Source of the DNA: Neelides folsomi
Taxonomy: Eukaryota; Arthropoda; Collembola; Neelipleona; Neelidae
Length of the DNA stretch: 45,311 bases
Assembly (NCBI GenBank): GCA_034687125.1
Contig: JAQGBZ010000459.1
Location: 1-45,311 of the forward strand
Direction of reading: 5' to 3'
Every line of letters begins with the position of its first letter. Positions within the stretch are counted from its first letter, which is position 1. The notes beneath the pieces were generated by a model, which searched no databases, had not been told where the DNA came from, and was given only the letters and a program-made list of their open reading frames with translations. The translations under genes were made by a program, and so were the position numbers. Positions 22,264 to 35,300 of this stretch are shown here, in pieces.

Positions 22264-23335
22264 AATTCGAAATTCATATTTTTAATCATTTCGCTATTTA
22301 ATTAAAGGACAAATTTAATATTTAAAATTAATATTTATATTATATCATGGATATACGTTAAGGTTTTAAACTCTGTAAAGATTATAATATGTCGTCTCTT
22401 TATTATATCTTTATTATGAATATATTTTAATCATTTTAAAGCTATCTCTTCTTATCTGTGAATTACGGGAGAAACTATATTTCTAAGGATCATATTTTTA
22501 AAATTCCATTGCGCTGGTATAAACTAACCATAAGTACAATTATGTCTTATAAATTATATTCAACTTCGCTAATACTCTTTTCCTGGTTCTAAGTTTAAAA
22601 CTTAAAGTTTGATTATGTTTATTTTTAAATAATTGTTTGGTTCTTGATTTATTGTTAACAAGTATTACTTCTATGTTTAATAAAGCCTAAACTAAAAACT
22701 TATAATTTACAATTGGAGTCATTTATCATTCTGCTTCGATACTTCTCTTTGATTAACGTTAAACATTAAAACAATAAAATTATCCCATTAAATATGAATA
22801 ACTTTTATTACATTATCTTTTATAACTGAATTAGAAAGTTATTGTCATTACTAAATAGTTAATAACAATAACATTATCTGCCACATAAAAGTTTAATTCT
22901 TAACTTTACATGCATCTGATGCTCAATATATTTAATGTAGTTTTAAATTGGCTAAAACATTTCATGAGTAAGTAATTTATTGAAAAAAAGTTACAAGAAA
23001 ATAATTTAGTTGCTTTATTCATGATCAATGATCATAGACTATCGGGAATTACAAATATAATGCTGTTATAAAGATAAATAGCTGTTATAATAATTAAATG
23101 TTAACATGTAATAGATTGCATTTACTTAATTAAACGTTACATTAAAGTTTAAATTAATTAAACTATTTGTCAAAATGTATTATCAAGGTGTGATTTATCA
23201 TGTGACTAAAACGTGGAAGTCTTTCCGCCTCTTTTTCACTCTTTCACTCGCATTGAGTTTCGGTTTTCGGCTGTGCTGTTTCGCTCGCTCGTCTCCTTAT
23301 TCCAATTTGTTAGGTAATTTGTTGAAACTTAGACA
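22264..23335. other. intergenic region, no gene seen
   Basis: About 1.07 kb of AT-rich spacer. The final 120 bp before 23336 are richer in GC (CGCTCGCTCGTCTCC) and look like the 5' UTR or promoter of TRNAU1AP. A 66-codon frame crossing this region is out of frame with the gene. Confidence 0.5.
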
Positions 23336-25466
23336 ATGGCGACCGCACCGGGTGTTCTTTGGATGGGATCGGTAAGACAATTAAAACCCCACTGACATTC
23401 AAGACCGTTAACTAACCATTGTTTTATTATTTTCAGTTGGAGCGCTACATGGGTAAGTGAAGGGAGAGAAATGACGTCGGAAATATGGATTTTAATTGAA
23501 TTGCGTTTTAAGATGAGGCATTCATCCGCAACTGCTTCCAGCAGATGGGAGAGGTCATATCTGGGGTCAAGCTGATGAGGAACAAGTACACTGGCGAGCA
23601 AGCAGGATACTGTTTCGTCCAGTATGATTTTTTACGATCAATTTAATGTCTCAATTAAATGATGAATTGGAATTTAAAGCACATGTTCTTTTCCGCGTCA
23701 CCTCCAGGTTCCCAGATGACTTTTCGGCCCTAACGGCGATGCACAAATTAAATAATAAAGTGGTGCCTGGGTCCACACCGCCTGTTAAATATCGTTTAAA
23801 CCATACAAGGTGAATTGATCAACAATTCTAACCCATTGCATCATTTTTATGATTTATAGCTTTTTTTTACTTTTTTGCAATATGGTTTTTAACTTTAATC
23901 TATAGTTAATTTATATTTATAATTGTTAGTTTGGGAGGAAAGTCTGCGATGGAGAAAGACTACAGCCTTTGGATTGGTGACCTGAGTCCCGACGTGGATG
24001 ATTATGCACTTTATAAAGGATTTGCTACAAGATATCCAAGCGTTCGGTTGGCGAAAGGCAAGAGATTTTGCAATACTTATAATTCTCATATTTAAATGAT
24101 AATTTTAATGTATGATTTAAAGATTTAACAAAGTCATTTAAGTTTCGATTTTGTTAATTAATTAAATTGTATTTATTATTTAGTTATTCTCGACGCGAAC
24201 GGTTTTTCCAAAGGGTATGGATTTGTTCGGTTTGCCGACGAGGATGAACAGAAAGACGCATTGGTGAGAAATATGAAAAAAATTATTAGCCGTTGATAAT
24301 TTGCGAATATCGGATTACAATTTGAAGACTAAACAATAAATAAATTTTGTCATAGGCACAAATGAACGGAATGAAAGGCGTTGGTTCCAAAGCACTTCGA
24401 GTTTCCATTGCTATCAACAGGGCTGTGAGTTTAAAAACAATCACTCATCGCTTATCAGTGAAACTCGATGCGTCTTTGTCTAATCTCATGTTTTATTTTA
24501 GGGAGGGCAAAAGGCAAACAATCCTTTGGCCAATCAAGCCATGGCTGTAAGTCAATTACATTTTTTATCTCATTTCGTATAATACGCTTTTGAATAAATA
24601 TTATTTATCTAACTATAACATTTCTATATGTAATATTTAAACGAACCATTATTATAATTATTATTTAGTAACATTATATTAGTAAATCATCTCGGCTTTA
24701 ATTCTATTAGTAAATCATCTCGGCTTTAATTCTATTAGTAAATCATCTCGGCTTTAATTCTATTTTTTTATTGGGGTTATTTATTAATGTCAATGTTTTA
24801 TATTAATGTCAATGTTTTTATTTGACCTAAGGCTGTGACTGCATTGTATTCCAATCAAGTCGGACAACAACCTGAGCAGCCACAACCTTACGCCGGGTAC
24901 AAGGAATTTCAAAATGTAGATTTTTGGCTAATTTCTTTTCTTTTAGATATTACGATTGGAATCAATACCAACAACAATATCAACAGCCAGGTACTTGAAC
25001 AATTATAAATAATTTAATATTAATTGACTGATTGTGAGATAAACACATAAAAAGGCGAACGATTTAGAATTGAAAAATCCGTAAAAGAATTGATTTAAAA
25101 ACTTATTATATTTAATCAAATTAAATATATGGGTCAAATTAAGTTTAATTGATTGTTTATTTCCTAGCTGCTGGAGGTTATCAATACCCGCCGCAGCCAT
25201 ATCCACCACAGCCGCATCCAACTGAATATTATCCGCCACCTGCACCAATGCCTGCACCTGACGACCTTGTGAATCCTATCGACCACGTGTCTCCACACTA
25301 TCTCAACGATGCCTGGATCCGACGTGCCCGGGACTTTGAAGACGCCAGGGACGATGGGAAATGGCTCCCAGCAGGTGAATAAACAAATTCACAATTCAAA
25401 TTCCTTCTTCAACTCTCTCGGTCTGCAGGGACTCTTGAGATCCGGAATCCAATCGTGGCTGACTAA
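23336..25466 (+). CDS. TRNAU1AP: tRNA selenocysteine 1-associated protein 1 (SECp43), two RRM domains
   Basis: Twelve exons: 23336-23371, 23437-23452 (16 nt), 23513-23621, 23708-23809, 23930-24057, 24184-24263, 24356-24424, 24502-24546, 24832-24896, 24947-24990, 25168-25374, 25429-25466. Phases close to 312 residues. RRM1 (about 5-88) carries VLWMGSLERYMDE and GYCFVQF; RRM2 (about 98-180) carries SLWIGDLSPDVDD and KGYGFVRF. A Tyr/Gln/Pro-rich tail follows (QQQYQQ, YPPQPYPPQPHP), then a conserved-looking C-terminus. SECp43 binds selenocysteine tRNA and aids selenoprotein synthesis. The intron after 24057 has a GC donor (AAAG|GCAAGAG). If the last intron (25375-25428, 54 bp) is retained, the protein would instead end five bases on as LPAGE. 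A polyadenylation signal is near 25781. The RRM order and spacing separate it from other RRM proteins. Confidence 0.88.
24678..24761. repeat. 28-bp tandem repeat, three perfect copies
   Basis: The unit starting ATTAGTAAATCATCTCGG is repeated at 24678-24705, 24706-24733 and 24734-24761 in intron 8 of TRNAU1AP. Identity of all copies indicates recent origin. Confidence 0.92.
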
Positions 25467-26593
25467 AAAGTGAAGCACCGAAGAGAAGCCAAACACACAA
25501 CTCCTTCTTTTTCTCTCCTTTTCAAATTGAACCAATTGACTCAACGCGGGGGACTCCGTCATTTTATATTTATTTTTATCTAGGGATTCTCTTTATATAT
25601 TTATTTCTTATCAATTCATTATTATTATATTCGCCGTAATTAAAATGTAAATGTCGTTTTATACTTCATTATTATCGTGGTTTTAGAATTTATATTATTA
25701 ATTATTACATGAATGTTGGTTTATTACTTAATTCTTACACACAAATTATTATCTTTGTTATAGCTGTTTTACAATTGTAAAATAAAATACCTTTCATCAG
25801 CTTCTTGAAAAAAAGTTCACATTTATTTTAATTCCTAAATATTTTAAGTTAATTTTAAAATTAGTAGTTATATTTAAAATTAATACTTACAATTATCCTA
25901 GTGTCATTTTCAAATCAGAGTCAATTCAATACATTTCATTATTAAATTTTATTGCAATATCATATTATGTTAGTTCTATAAAAATGCAATAAAATAAAAT
26001 TGCAATTAAATTATAATTAGATCCCATTGCAATTTTAATGCACAGATGGGATGGAAAGCAGATGCAGTAATTAAGTATTTTAATATTACATAATTAAATA
26101 TAAATGCTTTGATTTGTATCATAAATAATGAGGTTCTGAATGTCGAATCCATTGTTGGTTTGTTCAAAGTCATGGTCGTTGGGTTGTGTGAACGAACCCT
26201 CCCTGTCCAACAATATTGTTCAAGATCATTTAAATGCATAAGTATTAACAATAAGTCTCATCTTATAACTATTTAATTAATTACCTTTAACCATGCAATG
26301 AAACTTATTTAAACTTCAGTCATCATTTTTTTAAATTTCTTTTCTTCGCTTTCATTATTGCTTGTAACATTAAGCTAAACTCTATATTTAAACTAACTTT
26401 GACATTAAATCTAATGTGAAGACTTTTAAATACCATCTTAATTACAATTAGTTAAATTGAAACTTACCTAATTTAAACCTCTTGTTAAGTTATTAATTAG
26501 ATTTAAATATTTAATAAGCATTTAACGTCAGTCAAGTATATAATATTCGCATACTATTAACATTTAGAACTTTTAACATCAAAATATTTAATT
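25467..26593. other. TRNAU1AP 3' UTR and intergenic spacer
   Basis: The first about 330 bp are 3' UTR, with AATAAA near 25781. From there to 26593 the DNA is AT-rich without coding signal. An 81-codon minus-strand frame at 26006-26251 shows no recognisable feature. Confidence 0.5.
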
Positions 26594-29500
26594 ATGGATA
26601 ATCCGGCATTTGATAATAGAACTTTGGTAAGACACTTAAAAAATTATGAGATATTTTAAGAATTCTTAATTAGTTACAAGGTCTAGTTCCAACTGATGTA
26701 ATTTATCGTTTATTCAAATTTTTATAATTATTTTTTTATATTATTAGGAGTTTGAGCGTAACAATTCATTCATTGTAAAGGAATTGAAGGAGAAAGAAAA
26801 TGAAATTCATAAAGAGGAAAATGAAATAAATGAATTTGAAGACAAAGAAGCTCTGCTTTATGGAGTTGAAGATGTTCCACCTTGGTATATGTGTCTCTTC
26901 CTGGGATTTCAGGTTTAAATATATTTTATATTTAATTAGCCAAAATAATTATCTCTTAAATTAAGATCTTCCATTTTATCATTTTCTATCACTAAAATCA
27001 AGTTCAATGTCAAATGAAGTTAACAAGATATGAGCTAATTGAAATCCGTGGGAGAGAAATGAAATTTCACTAAATGAATTTTTCATTAAACAATGCGTTT
27101 AAAGTTTAAACTATAAACCTACTAATACAGTTTAAATTTTAGTTTAAATTAGTTTAGTGTTTCAGAAAACCGGTTGAAAGAAAAAGGATTCAAATTAGTT
27201 CATTATTTATCACAATATCACATGATATATTCCCATTATTTAAACAACTTTCATTGAGAGCATTCATGAAAAAAAGAATTTTTATCGATCAAAAAAATGT
27301 CTTGTGGGATAATCACATGAAAATCTTAATCACAATACATTCTTAATCACATTCATGTGGTTTATTTATTATGTCCGTACACGTATTTATTATGCCATTA
27401 TAACGAAGATCCTTTTTTTATTTATATTAAATTCTTCAGCATTACTTGGAAATGATCGGAGCGACGATCGCGTGTCCTTTCTTTCTCACGCCAGCTCTTT
27501 GTATGGTTGATGATGATCCGAACAAGGCGAACATTATTTCGACTCTTGTCTTTATGTCTGGACTTATCACCCTTCTGCAATCAACATTCGGAACTCGACT
27601 TCCCATCGTCCAAGGCGGATCTTTTTCTTATTTGATTCCTTCCTTGGCAATTATGGGACTGCCGAAATGGGCATGTCCAGACCAAGATATTATGGCCACT
27701 TTGTCTGAAGAGGAAAAAGTGGAATTGTGGCAAGTCAGAATGAGGGAAATTCAAGGAGCCATTATTTGTGCTGCTTTGTTTGAAACGCTATTTGCTTTCA
27801 CTGGTATTTATAAGTTAATATAATAATTAAATAAATATAATTTTATGTACGTTAATTAAAAACTGTTAATTTAAGTAACACACTACATTAATTAGCTAAA
27901 AAATGAATATATGTGGATTGGGTTTATCATGATTTTATTTAAGGGATTATTGGATCTGTTCTCAAATACATAACACCGCTTACGGTCGCCCCTGCAATAA
28001 CACTCATTGGGATTTCGTTGTTCCGACAAGCTGCAAAGGAATGTTCAAAGAACTTTTATGTATCAATTGGGTAATTAAATTATGATTACATTAAAAACTC
28101 AATAATTTACAAAGAAGAAAAGTTTCAACTCAAATGATATTAAATTAATGGGAATGATTTTTAGTTATATTATTAGGTATGTCAATTTCAATGTTATTTA
28201 TTTCCATTTAATTATATAGCTTTAAATGTTTATATATTTAGGACACTTTTGTTACTCGTCATATTTTCTCAGCATTTGAGAAATATCAAGTTGCCAATTG
28301 CATTTGGTAAGAAGACCGAAGAGACCAACGAGAAAAATGACAAAGAAAGGAAAAAGCAAGATGGATTTCCCATTTTTCAAGTTTTTCCAGTAAAAGCCAA
28401 TGAATAGAATTTTATATTTCATTATTATTATTAGCAATGGAATAATATCTCTAGATTTGTATCTAACCTCATCGTTGCTAAACATATGAGTTTGAAAACT
28501 GACTTAATTATGAAAACCGATCATTAATTGTAATTTAATTATTCTAGGTTCTTATGTCTTTGGCTTTAGTTTGGACAATTTGTGGAATTTTGACAGCAAC
28601 TGACGTTTTGCCTGTTGGAGATCCAGCAAGAACAGATGCAAAAGCTAAAATATTCCAAGGAGCTCCCTGGTTCAGATTTCCATACCCATGTTAATATAAA
28701 TTAACTAATTATCACAATTAACTAATATTGGCAGTTAAATAACGAATAGTTTGTTAATGATAATTAAATTGCTCATATTGGGTTGTTTAGTCCAATGGGG
28801 TTGGCCAACTGTTTCAATCGGAGCAGTTCTTGGAGTTTTATGCGGAGTTATGACTTCGACCATTGAGAGTCTTGGGGATTACTATGCTTGTGCGACCATT
28901 TCAAGTAAGTCAATTAAAATAATTAAATTTTAATTTTAAATAGTTTAATTCCATAATAAAAATTAGGTTGGTTTGTTTTTCAGGTTTAATAATTTTTAAC
29001 CAATTTTAGAAGCTTCAATTCCTCCAACACATGCAATGAACCGGGGGATTTTCGTTGAAGGATTTGGGTGCGTTCTAAGCGGGATTTGGGGTTCTGGGAA
29101 CGGTTCGACTTCTTATTCAAACAACATTGGAACGATCAGTGTGACCAAAGTGGCGTCGAGACGCGTTATTCAAGTCGCTGGTTGTATCATGGTCTTTCTT
29201 GGGTTAGTTGGAAAAGCAGGGGCCATTTTTGTTGGAATTCCTGATCCCATTATTGGCGGGATGTTTTGTTTCATTTTCCCACTTGTCATGGCTGTTGGGA
29301 TTGGAACGTTGGCTGAAGTCACTTTGGAATCTTCGAGAAATATTTTCATCGTTTCTTTTTCAATATTTATGGGACTTGTGAGAAATAAAAATTAATTAAA
29401 TAAAAAATATAACTTTGTAGTTATAAGATAATTTAACCAATTTATTTTTTAAAGTCTTAAAGATTGTATTTTTTTAATTTTAATAATTTTAGGCCGTTTC

Positions 29501-30188
29501 TCAATGGATGGATGCAAATCCCGGAGTAATTAAAACGGGGGCGAGTGATTTTGATAATTTATTGGAAATTCTCCTCAGTACGGGAATGTTCGTTGCAGGA
29601 ATGATTGGATTCATTCTCGACAACACAATACATGGTATATTTCATTATATAACTTTTCATTTACTTTTATGATTTATTAATATTTTAAATATTTATGTTA
29701 GAATTGTATAATTATTATATTAATTTTGTGTTTTTAGGAACTCCTGCCGAACGTGGTTTGGATAAAAGAGAAGCGGAAGAAAAATTGACAGCAGTTGGTG
29801 GAGATCCATTTTATGATTTTCCTATTGGAATGAAATTTATTAAAAGGTAAGGTTCTATTTGTACCATATGACCATATATTTCTACCATATAGCATAATAT
29901 ATTACATTTTATTTATATTGCATTGTACATAAATTAAAAATAATACATATTTGGTAAAGGGCTTGACTTTAATGGGATCTAAATAATATACAATAAAAAT
30001 GCAATAATAAAAGTTAATAATTTTTTAATAATCGGAATTAATATTTTTCTTTCAGTGTCAAATTCTTTCAATGGATTCCAGTTTCTCCGACTTACAACGG
30101 GCGTTTGTCTGAGCTCCTTCCATTTTGCGGTAACAAGAAGAGCATGGATGTAAAAACTGAACCAGATAATTCTGAATCTGTTAAATGA
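26594..30188 (+). CDS. SLC23 family nucleobase/ascorbate transporter (SVCT-like)
   Basis: Exons: 26594-26626, 26748-26912, 27440-27803, 27944-28070, 28242-28389, 28548-28689, 28791-28904, 29010-29377, 29493-29634, 29738-29846, 30056-30188. They give 614 residues with exact phases. After an acidic 55-residue cytosolic N-tail comes [18 protein letters not shown], the standard entry to the first helix. QGGSFSY (about 124-130) is the short beta-strand substrate site of the family. [22 protein letters not shown]-like [26 protein letters not shown] and the NAT signature [14 protein letters not shown] (393-406) follow, then [15 protein letters not shown] and a C-tail. About 14 helices expected. Animal members carry ascorbate with sodium or nucleobases; the sequence alone does not decide. 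An optional 12-nt microexon at 28165-28176 is in phase between exons 4 and 5. Confidence 0.93.
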
Positions 30189-32357
30189 GATTTTACAACA
30201 TAAAAAAGCATAATTGTTATTAATTATATAATTTACATAATTTTTTAAATTTAATGTTCTTTTGAGCTCTTAAACTAACTTTTTTAAACTAACTTTAATG
30301 CTACTATTTACTATTATGGTAATACAATGTTATTAATACAATACTATTTTATTTAAAATGAATTACAATTGTATTTATTAACAAATTAATCCTTTGAATC
30401 TTTAAGCCTTTGGACCATTTTTGTAAAATAATGATTTGTATGAGTGATGGGTTTATGAGGAATCTGAATAAAAAAGTCAATCCATAAAAGACGTTTGTTC
30501 TCTTCTTGCCGACAAGAACTTACATTAATAATAATATAAAAAGTGAAGGAGTCACGAGTGTATTGGAGTCGGGGATTGTTTTGAAAGATCCTAATGAGAG
30601 CATAACTAACCCTTCCTATTCCTATATCAGAGAGAGAGAAAAAAAACCTGTGAGTTATTTCCTTCAAATTCCATCAGATATGAATAATGTGAAGATGGGC
30701 CAAGGAGGTTTTTCCCTATCTTTATCTCCCAACCTTTTCCCTTCCACTAATTCCTTCCTAAGAGGACTAAGAACTACGGAATATAAGGAATGTGATGATG
30801 ATGGTTAATATATCTAATATAGTAAAGGCATATTATATCCACCTGCACCTTCCACTTGGCTGCCCATCCACGGCGCCTCCGGACTTCAGATTCCACACTC
30901 CCAAAAGCCCAAAGTCACATTCCCTCACACAACTCTCAGTTTGGCCCCATACGCACAAGGAACAAGAACTCTCCTTCAAGAGTTCAAACTCTCAAATTCC
31001 TCACCTTCAATTTCTCTTCAACTATTCTTCTCCAACAAATACAAATACTCTTCCAAAATACATTCAAATACATTCAAATACTCTTCCCAAATATTCCCAA
31101 TACGTGTTTAAATACATTCTCACTACAGTTCAATAACAATAGTATTTTTAGCGAAAGATTTTACTTAAAGAATTCCTATTCGTTACTGAACAATTTTATT
31201 ATTTTAAATATAATTATACTTTAAAATAAAACTTTAATGTTAGATTCCCAATGTATTGGCAATTTTGTTAAAGGACTTTAAGAGTTTGTATTTGTATTTG
31301 AATTTGTAATATTGTAGTTAAAAACTTTAAAGTTCAATGAATTTGTAATGAGTTGAAATAAAGTTTGAATTGAGATGAATTGTGATCAATTGGACCGTGT
31401 TTGTACAATAAATTAATTGGAGCCGAAAAGGACGAATTGACCAAATTGGTATTGAGTTTGAAAGGCAGTGAATCAAGTTGAGCGGGTTTTGTGAATCTGT
31501 GAAGGAAGGAAAAACAACCCAACCGTGTCACCTTTTTATCCACCAACACAACATCCATCCAATCCTTTACAAAGAACAAACCAAAAACGTAGACATTGAG
31601 GAGATTGAAAAATTGTAAAGGCGTCAATCTCCCAACACCTGTCAAACGACACAAGTTCATCTAACTTGGGAAATTAACAAGGAAATGAGGTTGCGAGATT
31701 GAAAGAAAAGAACCCTAAAAAACAATTCTGTGGAAATCTTATAAATTGTCTTTTCTAGACAATTTTACAGTTTTGGGTATTTTTTGACTCGCGACGAAGA
31801 GACAATTAAAAAAAGAAGGAAATTCCTATAAAGATACAAATTCCCTTTAGCTGAAGAAGTTTGAAGAAAATAAATTGAAGATTCTTTTGATCGTTAATTT
31901 AAAAAATGGTAAAATTCCTTTTATCGTTTTTTGGCCTTATACAGAATGTGCAATGAAGTGAGTTTGTAATGTTTTCTATGTTTTAGTGCCTTTGTGTATT
32001 GGACTGTGTTGATTCAGTTGCATTTTGTGTGTTTGTGATCCTCGAATGAGGAATGAGCGAAAAAGGAGAACAGGTTTGACTTGATTCTCATTTTCCCATG
32101 CACCCATTTGTTTTTAATATCTCCCATCCTCGCTAAATGAGCTAGTCATCTTCCAACCTCGACAAACACAATAACTCACAATTTAAAATTTAAAATCCAA
32201 AGATCAAAAACATTTTAATTTACATTTAAAAATATCCGTTCAAAAATATTAACTTTGGATATTTAACTAAATAAGACATTAAATTGGATAAGATTAAATA
32301 TTACTATAAATTTATTGTTCAAAGTGATTTATTAATTATTTTAATTAATAAATAAAT
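30189..32357. other. long intergenic region, possible upstream exons of the SH2 gene
   Basis: About 2.2 kb. Two patches are richer in GC and C-rich on the plus strand (30840-31020 and 31440-31660), unlike the surrounding AT-rich spacer, and could be promoter or 5' UTR of the SH2 gene. Open frames of 93-122 codons occur on both strands but overlap each other and have no recognisable domains or splice logic. Short direct repeats ACATTCAAAT/ATACATTCAAAT occur near 31060-31085. Confidence 0.4.
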
Positions 32358-35300
32358 ATGGCTTCATATTCTTCATATTCCGATTCAAATCCCGCAATGA
32401 ACCATGGGACTTTACGCAACCCGCGGGTTTTCTTATCAAAATCCGCCGCTGCAGCGAGTGCCGCCAACAATAAAATTGTCAAATTGAGTCGCCACTTTGT
32501 CAACTCCGTGTCAAAGTTGAGTTTCCGATTGGAAAAAGCTCTCCATAATCAAAACCACGGGAGGAATCTGGCTCGGAATGGGGCACTTAAAGGACACAGC
32601 AATCTTTGCTTTCACAATAACAACGTGGACATTTGTGACCTCAATGTCAATTTGAAGAGCAACATGAACCAAATGAACAGCGGGAGCAATGTGAGTCTGC
32701 TAAGGTCAAATTCCAACGTGTTGAACAATACCCGGAGGATGAGCGGAGAAATGACTCAAGTTCAGGTCAATTTGGGAAGTCGGAATGTTTTGGGATTGGC
32801 TTTGGAACCTTCGCGGGCTTTTAAGAAACGGAATTTAAGAACATTGGAGGAATTCGACGATGACGATGACGATATGTTGGAATTAACTCCGATCCCGTTG
32901 TTGTCCCATGCGGCTTCCTCTTCCTCTTCGTCAAATTTCACTCACAACAATTCCGTCTCAACACTTCCGATTGTTTCTCCTCGATGGTCAGTTTTTTTTA
33001 ATTTTTTTCATTTTCTCTTCTTATTTTTTAAATTGATTTTTACTAGGTATTTAATTTTTATAGTTTAATTTTTACATTTAATATCCGTTCAATATACAAT
33101 TTTAACATACAATGTTTGAAGTCTTTGAAGAAATCTTTACAAAGCTATAAAGATTTCTTCAACTAACATGTTAAATACAAACGAGTTAAACATAAATTTT
33201 TACTAACTGAACATTCTTTCTTATTCATTGTATGTGTATCTTTATGTTAAAGTTAATTGAACTACATTCCCAAACCATCATGCTTTATTCCATCTCACAT
33301 CGATATACATATTAATGTATACCATACTAATATTTATGTATACGTTGAAAATTGAGATTCATTCTGTATATCTTTTATAAAAGAATCATGTCATCACATC
33401 TTTTATACAGGTAGATCTTATAGATCTTATGAGTATAAGAGAAGTATTATTTATTACACCTATTACCTACTTTAGATATGGGGTGGATAAAAAGGAAAAA
33501 ATAATGTGGAAGAGAGAAAATGAAAATTGTTTACAACTCACATATTTGACATTTAATTGGATTGGACGTTCTTCCCTTTTTAAAACTCAAACTTTCTATT
33601 TGTTTAACTAAAAAATGTATAACGATTTGACGTTCGAGTTTATAAACAAGTTTTATTTGATTTCCTCAATTGATTCTCTTTTTACTTAAAAAATTTTAAA
33701 TCACTTTACCATAAAATGTTCTTTTAGGAATCTTCATTTTCTCTTTACATTAAATGTCAATTTACATTAAATGTTAAATACAATTACTTCTTGTATACCT
33801 AAGAGACTTAACGTGTTAATGTTAGTTAAGTATAACCAAAAAAGTTAAAAATGGTCATTTTATCGTTGACATTTTATTGTTCTGTGAAAACCCCAAAGTA
33901 AGGTGAAAATAATGTAAAAAAGCTTTAAAAGCCAAAAGTAGTTCGTAGAATGAAAAATGAGGAAATGATGAAGAAAGGAAGTGGGAAACTTTTTTTATTT
34001 CATATTTAATGAATTCAACACGACGTTCATTCTTACCATCATTATTCATTTTCAATTGAAGTAGACCAAAGAAAAGTATTTAAAATTCCAATTGAACCAT
34101 GTTGAATCAAAGTAATTAACATCGTGCGGCATCATTAATAAATAAAACCCATTTAATAAATAAAACCCATTTAATTCATTTTATTAATTATATCAAATTT
34201 TTTTTAATATTAAAATTCACAAGAATCCTTTTATTACCAGACTCCATTTAATAACAGTTGTCGTGTTGTTAAAGAGGGAGTTTAAAAGAGTTTACTGCTA
34301 TTTAAAAGATTTAAAACTCTTTGGTCCGAGAGCGTTACAAGATCGTTAAAGGAGTTGATTCAATTCATTAGGGAGTGAATTGAAGAGGAATTGAAAGCCT
34401 TTCACTTCATTCATCTTCATTTGGATGAATCGAGAAGGGAAACCGAGATGGGACCGCAAATAACTGTACATTTTGAATATGATTTAAAACCCACCGTAAA
34501 ATGGATCTCTTAATTCGAGAATGCGGTTTGGGTCTAACAACGCTAACAAGGGATTTAATAAAAAGGAAACACGAAGGGAACATTTTGAATGCCGCAGCAA
34601 GTTGGAGGAGACACGGTACAAGAAACGTCAATTTTAATCCTTTAAAACATCCGCCCTGTAGCCTTTATAAGATTCTTTAACATTCTTCAACAATTAAAAT
34701 AATTAAATCCAAGATATATAATACAACCGTTATATGTATTATTTTTTATTTCCATCATGGGAAAATATATTTTAAATGACTTACATTTTTTTAATTGTCT
34801 AAAACGGACAAAGTTCCTCTTTCTCATAATTTAGCTTCATGACATTTCTTACATTTTTCTTTTAAAAAAAATTATTTTTTGTAGCACACTTTTATGAATA
34901 GGTTTAAATTAGGACCTAGGATAAATCTTAAGAATTTTGTATAGCTATATAAAATATACCATATATATTTTCATATAAATACAGATAGTTACTGTATTAT
35001 TCATATTACAGGTCTGTATATAAATTACAGTGGAAGTGTATGTATAAAGTGTATTATATGATTATATGTATAGTACAGGCAAGGGTGTAGGGTTTTTCTT
35101 AAGGGATGTCACGAACTGTTCATTGTGCAGAAGGGTATGTTTATTGGAAGTAAGGGCCAAGGAACGGTCGAGCGATTTTACATTGTTGGGAATGTTGTGT
35201 CTGTGAAGGTATTGGGAATCATAAGTGACATTTTGGAGTCACGACGTCGGCTGAGCAATTAAAAAGGGTCACGAGTGTATAATGGTGTGTATTGTGCTAG

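Noticed and set aside
30386..31224. Overlapping frames of 93-122 codons on both strands
   Set aside because: They overlap each other, show no domains and have no in-phase splice partners.
31334..31660. 108-codon minus-strand frame
   Set aside because: No recognisable feature; lies in a patch that more likely is the SH2 gene upstream region.
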